This document shows, piece after piece, positions 8,813-17,524 of a DNA stretch of 64,000 nucleotides. The stretch's first letter is position 1. The number at the start of each line of letters is the position of its first letter. The position numbers and the translations under genes were made by a program. The notes beneath the pieces were generated by a model. The model saw nothing but the letters and a program-made list of their open reading frames with translations. It did no database searches and was not told the origin of the DNA. Origin of the DNA: Microbacterium laevaniformans (GTDB lineage Bacteria > Actinomycetota > Actinomycetes > Actinomycetales > Microbacteriaceae); assembly GCF_016907555.1 (NCBI RefSeq), contig NZ_JAFBCE010000001.1:2604001-2668000 (forward strand), written 5' to 3'.

Positions 8813-9055
8813 TGTGGTGCCTCGGGCGTGTTGCTGAAGACTCTCGGTCGTGTCGCGTGTGTCCAGCCGGCCGGCCCTGACGACGACGTCGTGTGCGATC
8901 TCGGCAACGGATCGGCCGTCGGTGGCGGTGCGCGAGACGGCGCTGTCCGCGGCGCTCAGTTCCGTGACCTGCAGGATGCTGACCGTGTCGGCGAAGATGA
9001 GTCGCCAGTAGCCGATGGCTCGGCAGCTCGTCCACATGGGCGTATCGTTCCGCAT
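8813..9055 (-). pseudogene. Possible remnant of an unknown gene cut by the IS5 fragment
   Basis: On the minus strand a frame beginning MRNDTPMWTSCRAIGYWRL continues through SILQVTELSAADSAV and SVAEIAHDVVVRAGRL before entering the IS5 sequence, where it ends. Composition is protein-like but I recognise no family. If real, it has lost its 3' end to the insertion. It could equally be chance open sequence. I see nothing else in the 297 bases between the IS fragment and the BCCT fragment. Confidence 0.2.
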
Positions 9056-9109
9056 CCGCTCATGTCCTCGCGTGGCGCGAGCTCTCACCTAGTCGATGTG
9101 AGCCGCGCG

Positions 9110-9790
9110 TCAGCGCCGTTGGCGGCGCCACCACCCCGGCATCCGCACGCCCTCCTCGTTGCCGCTCTCGACGTCGAGGCCGTAGTGCTCGCCGACGTAG
9201 TCGACGAGCTGGGCCCGCTCGGCGCGGGCGTACACGCGACGCTCCCGGCGGAAGGCGATGATCGTCGACCAGCAGATGAGCAGCATGACGACGCTGAACG
9301 GCAGGGCGATGGTGATCGCCGCCGTCTGCAGCGCGGACAGTCCGCCGGCCAGCAGCAGCGCGATCGCGAGAGCCGCCGTCGCGATGAGCACGATGGCGCC
9401 GATCGTGAGCAGCTGGCCGGCGGGAAGGTGGGCGAACAGCTGGAACAGCGCACCCTGGAGGTCCACCGTGCCGTCGGGCAGCAGCATCGAGCCGGGAGCG
9501 GTGAGCTCCTGGTACAGCGCCGATCCGCCCAGCACGGCGAACCACAGCACCCCGACCAGGGTCGGCACGATCAGCACGCCCAGCACGAACTCCCGCACCG
9601 TGCGCCCCTTGCTGACGCGCGCGATGAAGATGCCGACGAACGGCGCCCAGGAGATCCACCACCCCCAGTAGAACGACGTCCACGCCGCCTGCCACTGCTC
9701 CCCCGCCTCGCCCTGGAAGGCGCTCACGGTGAAGCTCAGGCCGACGAAGTTCTGGAGGTAGGCACCGATCGACTGCACCCATTCGCGCGC
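9110..9790 (-). pseudogene. 5'-truncated BCCT (betaine/choline/carnitine) transporter
   Basis: About 225 C-terminal codons of a BCCT-family transporter, which normally has 500-650 residues and 12 membrane helices. The fragment starts inside the segment before the signature and keeps SFYWGWWISWAPFVGIFIAR and SKGRTVREFVLG, the diagnostic TM8-loop region. Four further hydrophobic segments and a charged tail ending GWWRRQRR follow. There is no start codon or ribosome-binding site at the break near 9790, which coincides with a strong hairpin. The first seven or so helices are missing, so it cannot work as a transporter. Confidence 0.85.
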
Positions 9791-9828
9791 GAGGGGGGTG
9801 GGATGCCGGTGCGGCGTCCCACCCCCTC
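9791..9828. terminator. Strong GC-rich hairpin, terminator-like
   Basis: GAGGGGGGTGGGA (9791-9803) pairs with TCCCACCCCCTC (9817-9828), and the loop can pair further through GATGCCG/CGGCGTC. There is no U-run on either side. It now sits exactly at the broken 5' end of the BCCT fragment, so it probably belonged to a neighbouring gene that has been deleted. Confidence 0.6.
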
Positions 9829-9925
9829 GTTCGCGACTCAGGAGATCCCTCCGCCTCATCGCCCGGGCCCGCCGCCCGGCCCCTCGCGGCTCGTGCCCGC
9901 ACCGTGAGCGGAGGACAATGACGGC

Positions 9926-10615
9926 ATGGCAACCCTCCTGGCGATCTCGCATGGCACCGGCGACCGGGCCGGGCAGGCGGCGGTCGCCGCGCTCGTCGCC
10001 GCCGTCGCGGAGCGCCTGCCGGACGCGGACGTGCGCCTCGGTCACGTCGACGTGCAGCAGCCCGACGTCCCGGCCGCCCTCGCCGCGCTGCCGGCACGCC
10101 CCGTGACGCTCGTGCCGCTGCTGCTGTCGGCGGGCTACCACGTCCGGGTCGACCTCACGCGGGCGATCGCGCAACGGGGCGACGTCACGATCGCACCGGC
10201 GCTCGGCCCGGACCCGCGCCTCGTGGACGTGCTGCTCACCCGTCTCGCCGACGCCGGCCACGGTGCCGGGGTGGAGGCGGCCGACGTGGTGCTCGCCGTC
10301 GCGGGATCCAGCGACGAGCGGGCGAACGAGGACTGCCGCACCGTCGCCCGGCTGCTGGCCGGACGGCTCGGTCGCCCGGTCCGGGTCGGCTTCCTCGCCG
10401 CCGCCGAACCGCGCCTGCGCGCCGCGGTGGCCGATGCCCGCGCATCCGGCCGCCCGGTCATCGTCGCGACCTACCTCCTCGCACCGGGCTACTTCCACGA
10501 CCTCGCGGTGCGCGAGGCCGCGGGCGCCGTCGTCGCCCGTCCGCTGCTGGATGCCGATCCGCCGGCCCCCGCCCTGGTCGAGCTCGTCGTCGATCGCTAC
10601 CGCAGCGCGATCTGA
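9926..10615 (+). CDS. Sirohydrochlorin chelatase-like protein (CbiX/SirB family)
   Basis: A 229-residue protein with two tandem CbiX-type halves. The first starts LLAISHGTGDRAGQ, with the catalytic His in SHGT, and contains VPLLLSAGYHVRVDL, whose GYHV supplies the second His. The second half repeats the pattern with AVAGSSDERANEDC and ATYLLAPGYFHD. This family inserts Fe2+, Co2+ or Ni2+ into sirohydrochlorin. Upstream of the sulfite reductase gene, the likely job is the last step of siroheme synthesis, complementing the methyltransferase at 18428. A 193-base leader separates it from the sulfite reductase gene. Confidence 0.85.
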   Translation: MATLLAISHGTGDRAGQAAVAALVAAVAERLPDADVRLGHVDVQQPDVPAALAALPARPVTLVPLLLSAGYHVRVDLTRAIAQRGDVTIAPALGPDPRLVDVLLTRLADAGHGAGVEAADVVLAVAGSSDERANEDCRTVARLLAGRLGRPVRVGFLAAAEPRLRAAVADARASGRPVIVATYLLAPGYFHDLAVREAAGAVVARPLLDADPPAPALVELVVDRYRSAI

Positions 10616-10808
10616 CCCGCACAGCACAGTCGCCGCACGGTCCGCGGCCACGTGACGCCGCATTACGGACAGTGACGGATCGTGTCATCCGCCGCACCGC
10701 CCGGCGACGCCGCTCCCTACTCTCGCGGAGGGGAGATGCCTCGGGGCGTCCCGCACCGATGCGGTCGCCGACCGCATCCCACCATCACCCAGCACGCCGG
10801 GGGTCAGC
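10616..10808 (+). promoter_or_regulatory. Leader of the sulfite reductase operon with a perfect 9-bp hairpin
   Basis: This 193-base gap holds a dyad GGAT-cgtgtc-ATCC near 10675-10690, a TACTCT -10-like box at 10718-10723, and a perfect hairpin GATGCGGTC-gcc-GACCGCATC at 10758-10778. The hairpin lies about 30 bases before the start codon at 10809. It is not followed by a U-run. It could be a regulatory or stabilising leader structure. I could not match the leader to a known SAM or other riboswitch. Confidence 0.4.
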
Positions 10809-12557
10809 ATGACGACGAGAGACAGCGACACGCGCGCAGCGGACTCCGCCGACGCGGGTGGGCCGCCGCACCGAGCGGCCCGGCTGGCGCGACCGTCGGC
10901 GCGGCCTCACGGACAGTGGAAGATCGACGGCACCGCGCCGCTGAACGCGAACGAGGAGTGGAAGCAGGTCGACGACGGTCTCGCCGTGCGCGAGCGCATC
11001 GAGACCGTCTACGCGCAGGGCGGATTCTCCTCGATCGACCCGACGGACCTCCACGGCCGATTCCGCGTCTGGGGACTGTACACGCAGCGCCGGCCCGGCA
11101 TCGACGGCGGTCGCACGGCCTCCCTCGAGCCGCACGAGCTGGAGGATGCCTTCTTCATGCTCCGCGTGCGCATCGACGGCGGCCAGCTCACCACCGAGCA
11201 GCTGCGCGTCATCGCGGGGATCTCGCAGGAGTTCGGTCGTGACACCGCCGACCTCACCGATCGTCAGAACATCCAGCTCCACTGGATCGAGGTGGAGTCG
11301 ATGCCCGAGATCTGGCGCCGCCTCGAGGCGGTCGGCCTCGGAACGACGGAGGCGTGCGGGGACGTCCCGCGCGTGATCCTGGGCTCTCCGGTCGCGGGCA
11401 TCTCCGCCACCGAGCTGATCGATCCGACGCCGCAGATCGAGCAGATCCAGTCCCGCTTCATCGGCGACCCGACGCTGGCGAACCTGCCGCGCAAGTTCAA
11501 GTCGGCGATCACCGGACACCCCAGCCAGGACGTCGTGCACGAGATCAACGACGTCGCGTTCGTCGCGGTCGAGCATCCCGATCTCGGGATCGGCTACGAC
11601 CTGTGGGTCGGCGGCGGCCTCTCGACCGCCCCCCGCCTGGGCGAACGTCTGGGTGCGTTCGTCTCGGCCGATCGCGTGTCCGAGGTGTGGCACGGCGTCG
11701 CGCAGATCTTCCGCGACTACGGCTACCGGCGCCTGCGCAACAAGGCGCGCCTGAAGTTCCTGCTCTCCGAGTGGGGCGCCGAGAAGTTCCGCCGGGTGCT
11801 GCAGGACGAGTACCTGGGCTACGCCCTCCCCGACGGTCCCGCGGCACCGAAGCCCGCGAGCGCGGGCGACCATGTCGGCATCCACCGGCAGAAGGACGGC
11901 CGGTTCTACATCGGCGTGACGCCCATCGTCGGAAGGGTGTCGGGGCCCACGCTCGCCAAGCTCGCCGACCTGATCGAGACGCACGGGTCCACCCGGCTGC
12001 GCACGACGCCGCACCAGAAGCTCGTCATCCTCGACATCCCCGAGGACCGGGTGCCCTCGCTCGTGGCGGGTCTGGACGAGCTCGGCCTCTCGGCCCGGCC
12101 GAGCCTCATCCGCCGCGGCACGATCGCGTGCACGGGCATCGAGTTCTGCAAGCTCGCGATCGTGGAGACCAAGGGCCACGCCACGCGCGCGGTGCTCGAG
12201 CTGGAGGAGCGGCTGGCACGGGTGGAGGTCCCGCACCGGCTCTCGCTGCACGTGAACGGATGCCCGAACTCGTGCGCCCGCATCCAGACGGCCGACATCG
12301 GGCTGAAGGGACAGCTCGTCACGATCGACGGCGAACAGGTCCCCGGCTACCAGGTGCACCTCGGCGGCGGCCTCGCCTCGCAGGACCGCGAGGAGGCCGG
12401 ACTCGGACGGACGGTGCGCGGCCTCAAGGTCGCCGCCGACGGGATCGCCGATTATGTGGAGCGGGTCGTCACGCGGTTCGTCGCGGAGCGCGACGTGGCA
12501 GCCGACGAGACCTTCGCCCAGTGGGCGCACCGTGCGGACGAGGAGGCGCTCGTATGA
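10809..12557 (+). CDS. sir: Ferredoxin-dependent sulfite reductase (nitrite/sulfite reductase family)
   Basis: A 582-residue siroheme/4Fe-4S hemoprotein with the duplicated ferredoxin-like and catalytic halves of the family. The cluster ligands are C441, C447 (CTGIEFC) and C485, C489 (NGCPNSC). The first half shows FGRDTADLTDRQNIQLHWI and LPRKFKSAITG. The enzyme reduces sulfite to sulfide with six electrons from ferredoxin. The sequence family also contains nitrite reductases. The assignment to sulfite rests on the adjoining cysH, cysD and cysN genes, whose starts overlap this stop codon and each other. Confidence 0.9.
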   Translation: MTTRDSDTRAADSADAGGPPHRAARLARPSARPHGQWKIDGTAPLNANEEWKQVDDGLAVRERIETVYAQGGFSSIDPTDLHGRFRVWGLYTQRRPGIDGGRTASLEPHELEDAFFMLRVRIDGGQLTTEQLRVIAGISQEFGRDTADLTDRQNIQLHWIEVESMPEIWRRLEAVGLGTTEACGDVPRVILGSPVAGISATELIDPTPQIEQIQSRFIGDPTLANLPRKFKSAITGHPSQDVVHEINDVAFVAVEHPDLGIGYDLWVGGGLSTAPRLGERLGAFVSADRVSEVWHGVAQIFRDYGYRRLRNKARLKFLLSEWGAEKFRRVLQDEYLGYALPDGPAAPKPASAGDHVGIHRQKDGRFYIGVTPIVGRVSGPTLAKLADLIETHGSTRLRTTPHQKLVILDIPEDRVPSLVAGLDELGLSARPSLIRRGTIACTGIEFCKLAIVETKGHATRAVLELEERLARVEVPHRLSLHVNGCPNSCARIQTADIGLKGQLVTIDGEQVPGYQVHLGGGLASQDREEAGLGRTVRGLKVAADGIADYVERVVTRFVAERDVAADETFAQWAHRADEEALV

Positions 12558-13297
12558 GCGTCTCCCTCGCCCCCCGCGCCGCCGCACGCCGCAGCGCGGA
12601 CGAGCTGCGCGCGCTCGCCGAGGCCGGCAACGCCCTGCTCGGCAGTCTCACCGCGAACGAGGCCGCCGCCGACCAAGTCGTCCGCTGGGTGGCCGAGAAC
12701 TTCTCCGCGGAAGCGGCCGCGGTGGCCTGTTCCATGGCGGATGCCGCGCTTCCACACCTCGTCTCGCAGCACCTGCCCGGCGTGGACGTGCTGTTCCTGG
12801 ACACCGGTTACCACTTCACCGAGACCCGCAGCACGCGCGACGAGGTCGACCGCGTGCTCGACGTGCGGGTCGTTGACGTCCTGCCCGAGCAGACCGTCGC
12901 CGAGCAGGACGCCGCGTTCGGCGCGCGCCTGTACGAGCGCGACCCCTCGCTGTGCTGCTCGCAGCGCAAGGTCGAGCCGCTGCAGGGCGCGCTCGGCGGC
13001 TACGAGGTGTGGTTCACGGGCGTGCGCCGCGACGAGGCTCCCACCCGCACGAACACGGCGCTCGTGGCCTGGGACGAGCGCAACGGCCTCGTGAAGGTGA
13101 ACCCGGTCGCCGCGTGGAGCTTCGACGATCTGCTCTCCTACGCCGCCGCCCACAAGGCCCCGGTGAACCTGCTCCTCGACTTCGGGTATCCGTCGATCGG
13201 ATGCCGGCCGTGCACCCGTCCCGTGGCGCCCGGCGACGACCCCCGCTCCGGCCGCTGGGCCGGGTCGGCCAAGACGGAATGCGGACTGCACGAATGA
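12554..13297 (+). CDS. cysH: APS reductase (4Fe-4S, CysH family)
   Basis: A 247-residue thioredoxin-dependent reductase. It has the cluster ligands C134, C135 (LCCSQRKVEPL) and C217, C220 (GCRPC), and the catalytic C243 in ECGLH near the C-terminus. These marks define APS reductases that reduce adenylyl sulfate directly. PAPS reductases lack the CC...CxxC set. No APS kinase is present nearby, which agrees. The ATG overlaps the stop of the sulfite reductase gene by 4 bases. It turns APS into sulfite plus AMP using thioredoxin. Confidence 0.93.
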   Translation: MSVSLAPRAAARRSADELRALAEAGNALLGSLTANEAAADQVVRWVAENFSAEAAAVACSMADAALPHLVSQHLPGVDVLFLDTGYHFTETRSTRDEVDRVLDVRVVDVLPEQTVAEQDAAFGARLYERDPSLCCSQRKVEPLQGALGGYEVWFTGVRRDEAPTRTNTALVAWDERNGLVKVNPVAAWSFDDLLSYAAAHKAPVNLLLDFGYPSIGCRPCTRPVAPGDDPRSGRWAGSAKTECGLHE

Positions 13298-14211
13298 CCA
13301 CCGACACGACCGCGCCGACCCGCCTGAGTACGCTCGATCTGCTCGAGGCCGAGGCCATCCACATCATCCGCGAGGTGGTCGCGGAGTTCGAGCGACCCGT
13401 GCTGCTGTTCTCCGGCGGCAAGGACTCGGTCGTGGTGCTGCACCTCGCGACGAAGGCGTTCTTCCCCGGTCGCGTCCCGTTTCCCGTGCTGCACGTCGAC
13501 ACCGGCCACAACTTCCCCGAGGTCATCGCGTTCCGCGACGAGACCGTCGCGCGTCTGGGGTTGAGCCTGGAGGTGGCCCGCGTGCAGGACTACCTGGACG
13601 ACGGCCGACTGCACGAGCGCGTCGACGGCACCCGCAACCCGTTGCAGACCCAGCCCCTGCTGGATGCCATCGCCGCCGGCCGTCACGACGCCGTGTTCGG
13701 CGGCGCGCGGCGCGACGAGGACAAGGCACGCGCCAAGGAGCGCATCATCTCGTTGCGCGACGAGTTCGGACAGTGGGATCCGCGCAACCAGCGCCCCGAG
13801 CTGTGGTCGCTGTACAACGGGCGGCACACCCCGGGCCAGCACGTCCGCGCGTTTCCCATCTCCAACTGGACCGAGCTGGACATTTGGCGCTACATCGAGC
13901 GCGAGCAGATCGCGCTGCCCCCGCTGTACTTTGCGCACGAACGAGAGGTGTATGCCCGCGACGGCATGTGGCGCGCGGTGGGCGCGTCCTCGCCCGCCCG
14001 CGCGGGCGAGCAGATCCTGCGTCGCACCGTCCGCTACCGCACGGTCGGCGACATGAGCTGCACCGGCGCGGTCGAGTCGGATGCCGCGGACGTCGCATCC
14101 ATCGTCCGCGAGATCGCCGCCACGACCATCACCGAGCGCGGTGCGACGCGGGCGGACGACCGCCTGTCGGAGGCGGCGATGGAAGATCGCAAGAAGGACG
14201 GGTACTTCTGA
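13294..14211 (+). CDS. cysD: Sulfate adenylyltransferase subunit 2 (ATP sulfurylase)
   Basis: A 305-residue PP-loop ATP pyrophosphatase. The PP-motif SGGKDS is at residues 40-45, followed by VLHVDTGHNFPE and GGARRDEDKARAKERI, and it ends DRKKDGYF, the typical CysD C-terminus. With CysN it activates sulfate to APS. The ATG overlaps the cysH stop by 4 bases, and its TGA overlaps the ATG of cysN (TGATG). Confidence 0.96.
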   Translation: MTTDTTAPTRLSTLDLLEAEAIHIIREVVAEFERPVLLFSGGKDSVVVLHLATKAFFPGRVPFPVLHVDTGHNFPEVIAFRDETVARLGLSLEVARVQDYLDDGRLHERVDGTRNPLQTQPLLDAIAAGRHDAVFGGARRDEDKARAKERIISLRDEFGQWDPRNQRPELWSLYNGRHTPGQHVRAFPISNWTELDIWRYIEREQIALPPLYFAHEREVYARDGMWRAVGASSPARAGEQILRRTVRYRTVGDMSCTGAVESDAADVASIVREIAATTITERGATRADDRLSEAAMEDRKKDGYF

Positions 14212-15524
14212 TGACCACGACGCTCACGGCCGCGCCGACGCTGTTCCGGTTCGCCACCGCGGGGTCGGTCGACGACGGCAAGTCGACCCTCGTGGGGCGA
14301 CTGCTGCACGACTCGAAGGCGATCCTCTCCGACCAGCTCGCGCAGGTGCAGCGCACCTCGGTGGATCGCGGCTTCGCGCACGGCGCGTTCGACTTCGCGC
14401 TGCTGACCGACGGCCTGCGGGCCGAGCGCGAGCAGGGCATCACGATCGACGTCGCCTACCGGTACTTCTCCACCGGTGCGCGGTCGTTCGTGCTCGCGGA
14501 CTGCCCCGGGCACGTGCAGTACACGCGCAACATGGTCACCGGTGCGACGACCGCCGACGCCGTCGTCGTCCTGATCGACGCGCGCAAGGGCGTGCTGGAG
14601 CAGACACGGCGGCATCTCGCTGTCGTCGCCCTCCTGCGGGCGCCGCACGTCGTCGTGGCGGTCAACAAAATCGACCTCCTCGACTTCGCGGAGGACCGCT
14701 ACACGCCGGTGGCCGCGCAGGTGAGCGCCGTCGCGGCCGAGCTCGGGATCGCGCACATCTACGTGCTGCCGGTCTCGGCGCTGGAGGGCGACAACATCGT
14801 CGAGCGGTCGGCTCGCACCCCCTGGTACGAAGGCCCCGCCCTGCTCGAGCTGCTCGAGACCCTGCCGGCACGGGACGAGCTCGAGACGCCCTCCGACTTC
14901 CGCCTGCCGGTGCAGCTGGTGCTGCGACCGCAGGGCGGCCTGGCCCCCGAGCTCGCCGCGGACCCCGAGGCCGCCGAGCGCTATCGCGACCACCGCTCGT
15001 TCGCGGGGCGGATCTCGTCGGGCTCGGTCCGGGTCGGCGACCGCGTGACCGTCTTCCCCGCGGGGGTCGAGACGACCGTCACCGCGATCGACATCGCCGG
15101 AGCCCCCGGCGAGGAGGCGGTCGCCCCCCAGTCGGTGTCGGTGCAGCTCGCCGACGACGTGGACGCCTCGCGCGGCGCCGTCATCGCCACCGCCGGAACA
15201 CTTCCGGATGCCACGCGCACGATCGACGCCGAGCTCTTCCAGCTCGACCCCCGCGAGCTGACGCCGGGCAGCCGCGTGCTCGTCAAGCACGGCACGACCA
15301 CCGTGCAGGCCCTCGTCGCCGAGATCGTCTCACGACGCGACCTCGACACGCTCGCCCACGAACCGGCGACCGAGATCGCGGTGAACGAGATCGGTCGCGC
15401 CACGCTGCGTCTGTCGACCGACCTCGCCGTCGAGCCGTACGCGACCAACCGCGAGACCGGATCGTTCCTGGTCATCCATCCGCAGGACGGCGCGACCCTC
15501 GCCGCCGGCACCGTCCAGGCCTGA
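14211..15524 (+). CDS. cysN: Sulfate adenylyltransferase subunit 1 (GTPase)
   Basis: A 437-residue EF-Tu-like GTPase. G1 is GSVDDGKST at residues 18-26, G3 is DCPGHVQY, and G4 is NKID. Two beta-barrel domains follow. It couples GTP hydrolysis to APS formation by CysD. There is no C-terminal APS-kinase (CysC) domain, in keeping with an APS reductase in the same operon. A 60-base gap with a good ribosome-binding site (GAAGGAGG) separates it from the transporter genes. Confidence 0.95.
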   Translation: MTTTLTAAPTLFRFATAGSVDDGKSTLVGRLLHDSKAILSDQLAQVQRTSVDRGFAHGAFDFALLTDGLRAEREQGITIDVAYRYFSTGARSFVLADCPGHVQYTRNMVTGATTADAVVVLIDARKGVLEQTRRHLAVVALLRAPHVVVAVNKIDLLDFAEDRYTPVAAQVSAVAAELGIAHIYVLPVSALEGDNIVERSARTPWYEGPALLELLETLPARDELETPSDFRLPVQLVLRPQGGLAPELAADPEAAERYRDHRSFAGRISSGSVRVGDRVTVFPAGVETTVTAIDIAGAPGEEAVAPQSVSVQLADDVDASRGAVIATAGTLPDATRTIDAELFQLDPRELTPGSRVLVKHGTTTVQALVAEIVSRRDLDTLAHEPATEIAVNEIGRATLRLSTDLAVEPYATNRETGSFLVIHPQDGATLAAGTVQA

Positions 15525-15584
15525 TCCCCGACCGCGCCACCGGCGCACCCGCGCACTCACCCGCACCCCGAAGGAGGCGAACCG

Positions 15585-16664
15585 ATGAAGAAGCCCACCC
15601 GTATCCTCACCCTCACCGCACTGGCCGTGGCGAGCATGATGGCTTTCGCCGGCTGTTCCTCCGCGGCATCCGCCGACACCGCAGGCGACCCCACCGGCGG
15701 CACGCCGGCGACGGAGCTGCGACTCGGATACTTCGCGAACATCACCCACGCTCCCGCCCTCATCGGACTGCAGGAGGGGATCTTCCAGAAGGCGCTGGGC
15801 GACACCGCGCTCACGACGCAGACGTTCACGGCGGGGCCGGCAGCCATCGAGGCCCTCTCGGCGGGAGCGATCGATGCGACGTTCATCGGTCCGAATCCGT
15901 CGATCAACACCTTCATCCAGTCCGGCGGCGTCTCGGCACGCATCGTCGCGGGCGCCACGATCGGCGGCGCGGCGCTGGTCGTCCGCGACGGCATCTCGTC
16001 GCCGAGCGACCTGAAGGGCACGACCATCGCCACGCCGCAGCTCGGCAACACGCAGGACGTCGCCCTGCGCAGCTGGCTGAAGGAGAAGGGGCTGGCGACC
16101 GACACGACCGGCGGCGGCGACGTGCACATCACGCCCACCGAGAACGCGCAGGCGCTGACGCTGTTCCGGGACGGCCAGATCGACGGGGCCTGGGTGCCCG
16201 AGCCGTGGGCGTCGCGGCTCGTGCTCGACGCCGGTGGCACCGTGCTCGTCGATGAGGCGGAGCTCTGGCCGGGCGGGGTCTTCCCCACGACCGTGCTCCT
16301 GGTGCGCACCGACTACCTCCAGGCGCACCCGCAGACAGTGGCTGCACTCGTGCAGGGCGACCTCGACGCGATCGCCTGGATCGTCGAGCACCCCGACACC
16401 GCCGGTGCGCAGATCAACGCGAGACTCGCCGCCGACACGGGCAAGGGGCTCAGCGACGCCGTGCTCACCCGCGCCTTGGCACAGGTGAGCTTCTCGGCCG
16501 ACCCGCATGCCGAGACGTTCCAGACGCTCGTCGACCACGGCCGACAGGCCGGCACGCAGAAGAGCGGATCGATCGTGGGCCTGTTCGACCTGCGGCCGCT
16601 CAACGGGCTGTTGCAGCAGCGCGGGGCGCCGAGCGTGTCCGCCGCCGGACTCGGCGAGCAGTGA
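15585..16664 (+). CDS. ABC transporter substrate-binding lipoprotein (NrtA/SsuA type)
   Basis: A 359-residue exported lipoprotein. It has a Lys-rich start, a hydrophobic core and the lipobox AFAGC with lipidated Cys at about residue 24. The mature part shows ELRLGYFANITHAPALIGLQEG, the NMT1/THI5/SsuA-type opening, and DGAWVPEPWASRL. Such proteins bind sulfonates, sulfate esters, nitrate or taurine outside the membrane. Position behind cysN points to a sulfur source. Which one is not readable. Confidence 0.88.
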   Translation: MKKPTRILTLTALAVASMMAFAGCSSAASADTAGDPTGGTPATELRLGYFANITHAPALIGLQEGIFQKALGDTALTTQTFTAGPAAIEALSAGAIDATFIGPNPSINTFIQSGGVSARIVAGATIGGAALVVRDGISSPSDLKGTTIATPQLGNTQDVALRSWLKEKGLATDTTGGGDVHITPTENAQALTLFRDGQIDGAWVPEPWASRLVLDAGGTVLVDEAELWPGGVFPTTVLLVRTDYLQAHPQTVAALVQGDLDAIAWIVEHPDTAGAQINARLAADTGKGLSDAVLTRALAQVSFSADPHAETFQTLVDHGRQAGTQKSGSIVGLFDLRPLNGLLQQRGAPSVSAAGLGEQ

Positions 16665-17524
16665 CCGTGGCCCGCACGACGCCGACACCGTCGGCCGCCC
16701 CGGACTCCCGCTTCCCCGCGAAGCCGCCTTCCGCGCTCCGACCGAGCTTCGACCTCACCGCACCGCCCGTGCCCGCTGGCCCCGCCGCGGCGCCGATCGT
16801 GCGGCTGCGCGGGGTCGGGAAGCGCTTCGGCGGCGGCCCTCTCGTGCTGGACGGGGTCGGACTCGACATCGCGCCAGGCGAGTTCGTCTGCCTGATCGGC
16901 GCCTCCGGATGCGGCAAGTCGACGCTGCTCAACCTCATCGCCGGACTCGACGCGCCCTCCAGCGGCACGATCGAGACACCCGCCGAAGGAACCGCGGTGA
17001 TGTTCCAGGAGTCGGCGCTGATGCCGTGGCTCACCGCCTCGCGCAACGTCGAGCTCGCGCTGCAGCTGCGCGGCGTCCCGCGGACGCAGCGCCGCGAGCG
17101 CGCCCGCGAACTGCTCGACGTCGTGAATCTGGCCGATGCCGCCGCCAAGCGTCCGCATGAGCTCTCCGGGGGCATGCGCCAGCGGGTGGCGCTCGCGCGG
17201 GCACTGGCCCAGGACCGCCCGGTCCTGCTCATGGACGAGCCCTTCGCCGCGCTCGATGCCATCACCCGCGACCTCCTCCACGAGGAGCTCGACCGTGTCT
17301 GGCGCGCGACGGGACGCACGATCGTGTTCGTCACCCACAACGTGCGCGAGGCGGTGCGCCTCGGTCAGAGAGTGGTGCTGCTCTCCAGCCGCCCCGGCCG
17401 CATCGCGGACGAATGGCGCGTGCCGGGAGCGACGGCGCGGCGCATCGAGTCCCGCGAGGTCTCCCAGCTGGCGGCCGAGATCACCGAACGCCTGCGGAAG
17501 GAGATCCGACGCAATGCCTCCTGA
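16661..17524 (+). CDS. ABC transporter ATPase (SsuB/TauB type)
   Basis: A 287-residue nucleotide-binding subunit. Walker A GASGCGKST is at residues 80-88, followed by a Q-loop (VMFQESALMPWL), the signature LSGGMRQRVALARAL, Walker B VLLMDEPFAALD and the switch His in VTHNVREA. The first 46 residues are a Pro/Ala-rich extension not needed by the fold. The GTG start overlaps the stop of the binding protein by 4 bases. It energises the permease encoded next. Confidence 0.93.
   Translation: MTVARTTPTPSAAPDSRFPAKPPSALRPSFDLTAPPVPAGPAAAPIVRLRGVGKRFGGGPLVLDGVGLDIAPGEFVCLIGASGCGKSTLLNLIAGLDAPSSGTIETPAEGTAVMFQESALMPWLTASRNVELALQLRGVPRTQRRERARELLDVVNLADAAAKRPHELSGGMRQRVALARALAQDRPVLLMDEPFAALDAITRDLLHEELDRVWRATGRTIVFVTHNVREAVRLGQRVVLLSSRPGRIADEWRVPGATARRIESREVSQLAAEITERLRKEIRRNAS

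Noticed and set aside
10616..10808. SAM riboswitch before the sulfite reductase gene
   Set aside because: Apart from one 9-bp hairpin, I could not find the conserved cores of SAM-I, SAM-II or SAM-IV riboswitches.
10785..12587. 600-codon frame antisense to the sulfite reductase gene
   Set aside because: The plus strand encodes all four cluster cysteines and family motifs; the antisense translation is RAD/GRR-rich with no family pattern.
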